From: Albifimbria verrucaria
Taxonomy: Eukaryota; Ascomycota; Sordariomycetes; Hypocreales; Stachybotryaceae
Reading direction: 5' to 3'
Assembly (NCBI GenBank): GCA_020081605.1
Contig: JAHREC010000013.1
Span: 5,518,001 to 5,582,000, forward strand
Length of the DNA stretch: 64,000 nucleotides
In this document: one piece after another, positions 58,745 to 64,000 of the stretch
How positions within the stretch are numbered: the first letter of the stretch is position 1
Layout of the letters: every line of letters begins with the position of its first letter
The notes under the pieces: model-generated
The model's database searches: none
What the model was told of the DNA's origin: nothing
Seen by the model: the letters and a program-made list of their open reading frames with translations, nothing else
Translations under genes and position numbers: made by a program

Positions 58745-59185
58745 ATGCCAGCTCTACCAGATCCTGCCAGCCTTGGAATGGAAAACATAATCAAACGAGC
58801 TCTCGAACGTCGCTCAGGCGCGCCCTTGGGACTTAAGATCGGAGTGCCCATCGTCGCTCTGCTGGGCATCTTCGTCGCCGGGCTCCTAATATACAAGGCG
58901 CTGAGCTCCGACCGCAACACCAAGAAGGAGAGGCACATGGTTGTGACTCCCGCGGGAAGGCCACAGAAGGCATCAATCGAGGAGGAAGAGCTGCCAAGGT
59001 ATCCTGCGACGACGGAGGGCCAGCTGGCAGGGGTGCGTGAACCATCGGTGGGGAGCGCGTGTAAGCGAGAAAAGCGTCTGGAAGCGTCGATTTCGATTTC
59101 TCCGACTAGCGCGGGCCCTAATCGCTCGGCTTCTGGGTGTCCCAAGGCGTCCCTACTGGAAGCCTTGGTCTTTAGTCTTAGTTAA
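58745..59185 (+). CDS. Small predicted single-pass membrane protein, unknown function
   Basis: Start ATG at 58745 (MPALPDPASLGMENIIKRAL), 146 codons, one exon as drawn. One clear membrane helix, LKIGVPIVALLGIFVAGLLI, spans about residues 29-48 and is followed by a basic stretch (YKALSSDRNTKKERH). Then comes an acidic/Pro segment (IEEEELPRYPATTEG), an arrangement common in small fungal membrane proteins. The C-terminal 55 residues look less like coding sequence, and the true end may lie after an intron or a base-call error near 59030. No homologue is recognised. Upstream the same frame is open but lacks a better ATG. Confidence 0.45.
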   Translation: MPALPDPASLGMENIIKRALERRSGAPLGLKIGVPIVALLGIFVAGLLIYKALSSDRNTKKERHMVVTPAGRPQKASIEEEELPRYPATTEGQLAGVREPSVGSACKREKRLEASISISPTSAGPNRSASGCPKASLLEALVFSLS

Positions 59186-60183
59186 AATGACACCTGCCAA
59201 GGCGGTGCCTCGTGTGCCCGCTGTGGCGCCGCTCAAATCACAATGCCCCACTGAACATGGTGGTTTGTTCACATTTGCGTTCATGCACCGATAGTAGGCG
59301 TAGACGGGGTCGGCATTGGACTGTAGACTAGGGGCTCGCTGCTTGTGAGCATGGCCTGTAGGCGATATCACCAACAGAGAGGAGACACGAGAGAGGGTGG
59401 GGGTCTTCCCCTATGCACGATGATGATGTCCAGCCCATATCCAGGGGGAGTGAGCATCTGTCAAGCCCCCATGAGCCTGAAAGCCCACATGGGTGACTCT
59501 CGAACCGCCTTGGTGGAAACTCATCAATCTCATCTCAGTCGGCTGGTCGGTCCGCCACCTCTGAAGGGTTGGCCCTGTCAAGCTTATATGGGGTCCGCAT
59601 GCAAGAGGCTCCTCGATGGCATGTGTTATGCGCGCGCTTCCCTGCCTGCCCGCCGTGCTGGCTGGCAAACGTGAAACGACGTCTACGCCTCTACGAATTA
59701 AGGGCCGAGGCTTGAATCCACCGGCGCCCCGTGGATTCGTCGGATGTTGACCATGTTTGGTGGAGAAAGGTCAACGCGGAATCAATCTCAAACACGGCCA
59801 GGGTCAGCCGTTGGCCCCTAGCGATTATGGATCTCGGCAGCTGCAAGACGGGTCTGGTCTCTATGCTCTGGGGAAACTACATCGTGGTAGTCTCCAAGGA
59901 TGGAGAAGGGCCAGAAGACAGGAAGCGGGAAAGGGGACAGGGCACAATCGACTATAAGAGGACGGCGATGCGGCCTCGCTCTTCTCGTCTTTTCCTTTGG
60001 TCCTCACCAGTAGCAGCAAGTCTCTACCTTTGGCTCGGTTCATTCTTTTTCTAAGTTTCACACTTTGATTCTGTCCATTCGCTTCTTACAAGTCCATCTC
60101 GACTTTCATTCTTTCATTCAGAACATATCACGCTAGGAATCGTGAATACTTACAAAACACAACAACAAACCTCAACCGTCAAC
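59186..60183. other. Upstream region of the AA9 LPMO gene
   Basis: No gene supported. A TATA-like word lies at 59953-59958, and the last 120 bases before the LPMO start are C/T- then C/A-rich, as in strong fungal promoters. I did not find a site I could firmly assign to a named cellulase regulator. Confidence 0.5.
59953..59958 (+). promoter_or_regulatory. TATA-like box of the LPMO gene
   Basis: TATAAG lies 226 nt before the start codon and is followed by a long C/T-rich leader. Position and context are plausible for a fungal glycoside-degrading enzyme promoter, but there is no transcript evidence. Confidence 0.3.
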
Positions 60184-61137
60184 ATGAAGTTCTCCGTTGT
60201 CCTCGGTGCCCTTGCCCAGGTGGCCTCTGCCCACTACTTCTTCGACCAGACCGTTACCGGCGGTGCCACCACCAAGTACATCCGTGCTTCCACCCGCCCT
60301 ACCAAGTACAACCCTATCAAGTTCTCCTCCAACCCGGCTGCCGATCTCCGTGATGGCTCTACCATCGACGGTCCCGATGCCCGTTGCAACCAGGGTGCCT
60401 TCACCAACGCTGGCCGCACTGAGGTCATGACCGTTGCTGCCGGTTCTGAGATCCGCGTCAAGCTCGGTGTTGGTGCTAAGATGCAGCACCCCGGCCCTGC
60501 TCTGGTTTACATGTCCCGTGCCCCCGGTGACAACGTCAAGGCCTACGACGGCTCTGGCGACTGGTTCAAGATCTTCGAGGAGGGTGTCTGCAACACCAGC
60601 GCCGACTTCACCAACAAGGCCTGGTGCACCTACGACCGTGACTGGGTCGCCGCCACCATCCCCAAGGATACCCCCAGCGGCGAGTACCTCTTCCGTGTTG
60701 AGCACATTGGTGTCCACCGCTCCCACGTCAACCAGCCCGAGCACTACGTCTCTTGCGTCCAGGTCAAGGTTACTGGTGGCGGCAGCGGCAAGCCCGGTCC
60801 CGTCGTCAAGTTCCCGGTGCCTACAAGGCCACCGACGCCTACGCCAACTTCAGCATCTACGGTGGCTACAAGCCCTTCCCCATGCCCGGCCCCACCGTCT
60901 GGAAGAGCGGCGCTGCTTCTGGCTCCTCTGGCTCTGCCAACCCTCCTGCTGCCTCCAACCCCCTGCTACCAGCAACCCTCCCGCCGCCAGCAACCCCCTG
61001 CCACTGCCCCCAAGCCTCCTGCTGCTAACTGCGCTGGCATGTACGGCCAGTGTGGTGGTAAGGGCTTCAACGGCGCCAAGTGCTGCTCTGCCGGCTCCTG
61101 CAAGGCTGCCAACGAGTGGTACTCTCAGTGCCTGTAA
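60184..61137 (+). CDS. AA9 lytic polysaccharide monooxygenase with CBM1
   Basis: A secreted copper enzyme that oxidatively cleaves cellulose (AA9, formerly GH61). One exon, about 318 residues after three lost C bases (near 60814, 60960, 60996). A 16-residue signal peptide ([16 protein letters not shown]) leaves His17 as the N-terminal residue of the mature enzyme, the first ligand of the copper histidine brace. The second histidine is in [13 protein letters not shown], and the axial Tyr region is [13 protein letters not shown]. Disulfide cysteines ([20 protein letters not shown]) are present. A Ser/Asn/Pro/Ala linker ([14 protein letters not shown]) leads to a C-terminal cellulose-binding module with [16 protein letters not shown] and EWYSQCL, whose aromatic residues form the flat binding face. 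All catalytic residues are intact, so this is not a pseudogene despite the broken frame. Confidence 0.95.
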   Translation: MKFSVVLGALAQVASAHYFFDQTVTGGATTKYIRASTRPTKYNPIKFSSNPAADLRDGSTIDGPDARCNQGAFTNAGRTEVMTVAAGSEIRVKLGVGAKMQHPGPALVYMSRAPGDNVKAYDGSGDWFKIFEEGVCNTSADFTNKAWCTYDRDWVAATIPKDTPSGEYLFRVEHIGVHRSHVNQPEHYVSCVQVKVTGGGSGKPGPVVKFPVPTRPPTPTPTSASTVATSPSPCPAPPSGRAALLLAPLALPTLLLPPTPCYQQPSRRQQPPATAPKPPAANCAGMYGQCGGKGFNGAKCCSAGSCKAANEWYSQCL

Positions 61138-61385
61138 GCGTTTCGCTTTCAAGTGTGAGCATGCCTCTCGCACAGTCTTCCGTGGCAGAGCCACAAGGGC
61201 AACTTTGTCCTCCCTGAGCTTGGGGTCTTTTTTTCCTTCTCTCACAATTGAGCATTCAAATGTATATCATATATAAACTCACCGACAAAGGTATATATAG
61301 ACAGAGACTGGATTTCTCCTAAAAACTTGTGTGCCTCTCTTCACTGTGATGTCTAAATTGTTTGCTGCTGTGTGTCCTGTGAGTG

Positions 61386-61391
61386 AATAAA
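61386..61391 (+). terminator. AATAAA polyadenylation-signal candidate for the LPMO gene
   Basis: A canonical AATAAA about 250 nt after the stop codon, downstream of an AT-rich stretch (TATATCATATATAAAC at 61262-61277). Fungal poly(A) signals are loose, so this is a candidate only. Confidence 0.35.
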
Positions 61392-62069
61392 GAATTCGTA
61401 AACAGTAGAGATCTACAGCCTACACACAATGATCACTCTTTGAATTTGCCCATGTCAATGCTCCTGCACAATCCCTTCACGAGCCCCCAACAGTCTCTAT
61501 GTGCGACGTCACAGGATTTGGTAGGAAGTGATCAATCATTACGGTGCCAGGACGCTGCCCCGACAGAGAGCGGGCTGTTTCATCATGCTGCTTCGCAAAT
61601 TTGATTTTCAAATGCCTGCGCGTACGCCGTCATCCTCACGGACGAGGTTACATCTTGTGCTCGCCACGGGCCGAATGGCTGTCCAACCTACGTGTGTAAG
61701 CTGTGCCTCGTTGCTGAGATGAAACCAAACGACGCCTTCCGAGAGGTGCGCATAACCATCGAGGCAGGATGGTGTGGATCATTGACAGGCTACATTAATA
61801 GGCTGGTCAAAATCATCAGAAAAGATTTTTGGTCCCCTTACCCAGTACACGGTTCAGGTACCTCCCTGCCTGTCCGCTTTAAACTAGAGTATTCCCGATC
61901 CGGCGATAACCCCATGCGTCTCCACATGGTGATTGGCTCAAGGGCGCTAGCTGCATAGTACCACACTGGAGTACAAAAGCTCGGATAAGGGGCTCAGGTT
62001 GCCTCGGTTGGTTTTCTGAAACTCGTATACTTCGTTCTCGGCAGATTACCGCAAAACCCCAGACATCAG

Positions 62070-62167
62070 GGGTAGAAGAACGCATGACAGGGTAGAAGAA
62101 CATACGACAGGGTACAGGAACATACGACAGGGTAGAGAAGATATGACAAGGTAGAGAAGATACGGCA
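62070..62167. repeat. Degenerate minisatellite, about five 19-20-bp units
   Basis: Three 20-bp units of the form GGGTAGAAGAACATACGACA (start 62070, 62090, 62110) are followed by two 19-bp units (62130, 62149) reading GGGTAGAGAAGATATGACA and a variant. Units differ at two to six positions. The period is read directly from sequence. Confidence 0.85.
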
Positions 62168-63677
62168 GGGGAGAACAGATGCTTCTTTCTTTTCGTTGTC
62201 TAGACCGACCTTCGCAAATGTGGACCTTGAGACTGGAACTTATGCATCGTCAAGTGCTTCCCATGTAAGGGGCTACAAGAGCACTTGGCTTGCTTGCCAC
62301 GGAGGTATTCTCCCGTACATGCCTTAGAATTTACACGCCCCGAACCAGGGCCGCATTGCTCAGCAAGTTGAGGAGAACCACTAGACACCTATCTACACCC
62401 TCGTGAATGTTGCGGTATCTACGCTATCACTTCATTTCCCGTCCATTTTCAGCGAGAGAAGAACTCATGCCGAGAACGTGGTTGACATCTGTGCAAGTAA
62501 GTCCAGGAACAATCTCTGCTCTATAGATGACTGACTTTCCTCGGAAGATTCATATGCAGTAGAGAAAACAGCTGGTCCGTTGGGTGATCAAAGAGCCCAG
62601 GGACCCATTAGCATGCATTGGCCTAGTGTTTGAATTTTCATCCCCAGAGCCCAAGGCAAAATCATAAGACACTGAAGATGGGGCAGCCCAGTGACAACTG
62701 CTGGGGACTATGGCCAAGCTATCCATTCCTGTCCAGTTATGGAATTATTCATTACTATGTTCAGTTTGTTCTCGGGTGCGCGTCCAAGGTCAAATCCCCA
62801 GGATTTGCTGTCACATTAACTGCAAGAGTCTTCCCAGCCATTCGAGCGCGAGTTATCCAGCAAAACTCCAGCAAGTTGTCATGCATCGTCAATCTTCTCA
62901 TCCCGGCTGCAACTCAAGACACAAAGTTTCGAAACGCTCCCAGAAGATTCACATGTTTTGCGCAAAGAGCAAACAACGGCCAATTGTTCAGGGGCTCACT
63001 TGTTGAGCCGCATGTCTAATAGGATCATGATATTAACACCGAATTCGGCAACGCGAACCAATCAGGAGCCTCGACGCCATCCTCCGTGCATATCTTCAAC
63101 ACAGAATAATCGTGTCCACATAAGCCATCCCGTCGCAATCGATACTGAGCTGAATCAACCAAACATCTTTTTTTCATATTTCACACAAATGACGCTCAGC
63201 ATCGTGGAATGCTGGTGCCGACGCCATGTTGCTTGATGCAGACACGGCTTAGGCAGACACGACATCATGGGTCACGTGCACCACGTTTTGGGCTTTAGCG
63301 CGTCTCCTTGCGTGGTTGAGCTGGTGTCGCATCTTCTCCTCTCCTTTTTCCCAGTGACGCTCACCCCTTCAGACTGCCATCACGTGATTTCTGGACAGCC
63401 AGAAAAAACACCAGCACCTGGCTCGTGATCGTGAGGCGCATAGAGAGGCCTCAATAAGCCACATCCACGCAGATGATACCCACAGTAATAACATAATCGG
63501 CTTTGAAGTCCCCTTTTAGGTCGCCTGTAGGTTTCAACCCCTCCTTCGGCGTCCTCCAACGCAACGCGTCCCATGGCCGACTGGCTAACTTGGGCGGAGC
63601 TACTAGATCGTGGCGCCGATTCATCTTCTTGCGACGCGTGAAGGCCCCTCGAGAGCTGGCGAGGTGGACCGAGGGGC

Positions 63678-64000
63678 ATGAATAATTCAAATCCAGCCGC
63701 CTACACGCCCCTTGAGTCGCTGCTTCTGTTCCAGTCGCTGCTGGCCCACGGAGTCGACCCCGGTGCCTTTGCCCGCACCTCGGAGCTTCTCAGGAACAAC
63801 GCGCTCATCAAGAATGGCGAGACTTACGACCCTGCGCGTCTGAACCCCGAAGCCCTGCAGCAGCTGTTCCTGCTCCTGCTGCGGGATGAGCTGACGAGCG
63901 AAGCCGAACGGGCCGACGCGGCTGGCAATACCGGCGATGGGTCCACGTCGCCGGCCTCTCGGAAGAGGAAGCTTGGAAGTCCGCCGCTCCCCACGATTGT
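63678..64000 (+). CDS. N-terminus of a putative bromodomain (BRD8/Bdc1-like) protein, cut by window edge
   Basis: Start ATG at 63678 opens a frame that stays open to base 64000, giving 107 codons with strongly C/G-ending codon use. The protein begins MNNSNPAAYTPLESLLLFQS, continues GVDPGAFARTSELLRNN and LNPEALQQLFLLLLRDEL, and then has a basic patch ASRKRKLGSPPLPTI. I associate this opening (YTPLESLLLFQSL, a helical block, then SRKRK...PPLPT) with fungal proteins whose C-terminus carries a bromodomain, possibly the NuA4-associated Bdc1/BRD8 type. That link is from memory, and the bromodomain itself would lie right of the window. The reading frame is secure; the family call is tentative. Confidence 0.5.
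   Translation, partial: MNNSNPAAYTPLESLLLFQSLLAHGVDPGAFARTSELLRNNALIKNGETYDPARLNPEALQQLFLLLLRDELTSEAERADAAGNTGDGSTSPASRKRKLGSPPLPTI

Larger units (their letters stand above)
61138..63677. other. Intergenic region downstream of the LPMO gene
   Basis: No gene supported in 2.5 kb. It has a poly(A)-signal-like AATAAA at 61386 and a minisatellite at 62070-62167. The frames at 61692-61958 and 62630-63019 lack ATG-plus-domain support. Confidence 0.5.

Noticed and set aside
60184..61137. LPMO as a pseudogene
   Set aside because: Three frame breaks are all single lost C bases in C runs, and every catalytic and disulfide residue is intact. An assembly error is the simpler explanation.
62630..63019. 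129-codon open frame on the plus strand
   Set aside because: Starts at a non-ATG codon and shows no recognisable protein features; likely chance.

Overview
The window looks like nuclear chromosomal DNA from a filamentous ascomycete, most likely a Sordariomycete (Hypocreales is a guess). The evidence is short GT-AG introns of about 50-110 nt with CTRAC-type branch sites, intergenic gaps of 0.5-3 kb, and lineage-typical families: a CFEM/PTH11-type receptor, Zn(II)2Cys6 factors, an AA9 lytic polysaccharide monooxygenase with a CBM1, and a RAM-network SOG2 protein.

Layout. 1-9701 (-) is the N-terminal three quarters of a TOM1/HUWE1-type HECT ubiquitin ligase; its catalytic end lies beyond the left edge. 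12694-15607 (+) is a GYP5-like RabGAP. 16179-16867 (-) is ribosomal protein eS8. 17646-20223 (-) is a low-complexity protein of unknown function. 21813-22892 (+) is TSC13 enoyl reductase. 23147-23998 (-) is a BLOC1S1/GCN5L1-like subunit and 24660-27609 (-) is SOG2. 29735-31361 (+) is a compact RecQ helicase. A gene-poor stretch follows, with a doubtful Zn2Cys6 locus (33601-34270), a DUF2470 membrane protein (34566-35226, -) and a CFEM receptor (36054-37644, -). After 3 kb without a supported gene come a full-length Zn2Cys6 regulator (40836-43371, +), an elongator tRNA-Met (43789-43860, +) and a DUF7918-type protein (44816-45934, +). Then come RGP1 (46580-49071, +), a WDR62/MAPKBP1-like two-propeller WD40 protein (50440-53487, +), an aldehyde dehydrogenase (55940-57670, +), a small one-TM protein (58745-59185, +), the AA9 LPMO (60184-61137, +), a 20-bp minisatellite (62070-62167), and the first 323 bases of a gene that may encode a bromodomain protein (63678, +).

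The genes are mostly unrelated housekeeping and accessory functions. Three concern membrane traffic or organelles (GYP5, RGP1, BLOC1S1-like), but nothing shows they act as a cluster. I saw no biosynthetic cluster, intact transposon, CRISPR array or clearly new system.

The strongest window-wide signal is technical. At least 30 conserved reading frames are broken by one missing base, almost always in a run of C or G (for example four in the aldehyde dehydrogenase and three in the LPMO). The frame resumes at once with family-typical sequence, so I read these as homopolymer under-calls in the assembly, not pseudogenes. Gene spans below are given across these breaks. Coordinates were read by eye, so a splice boundary could be off by a base.
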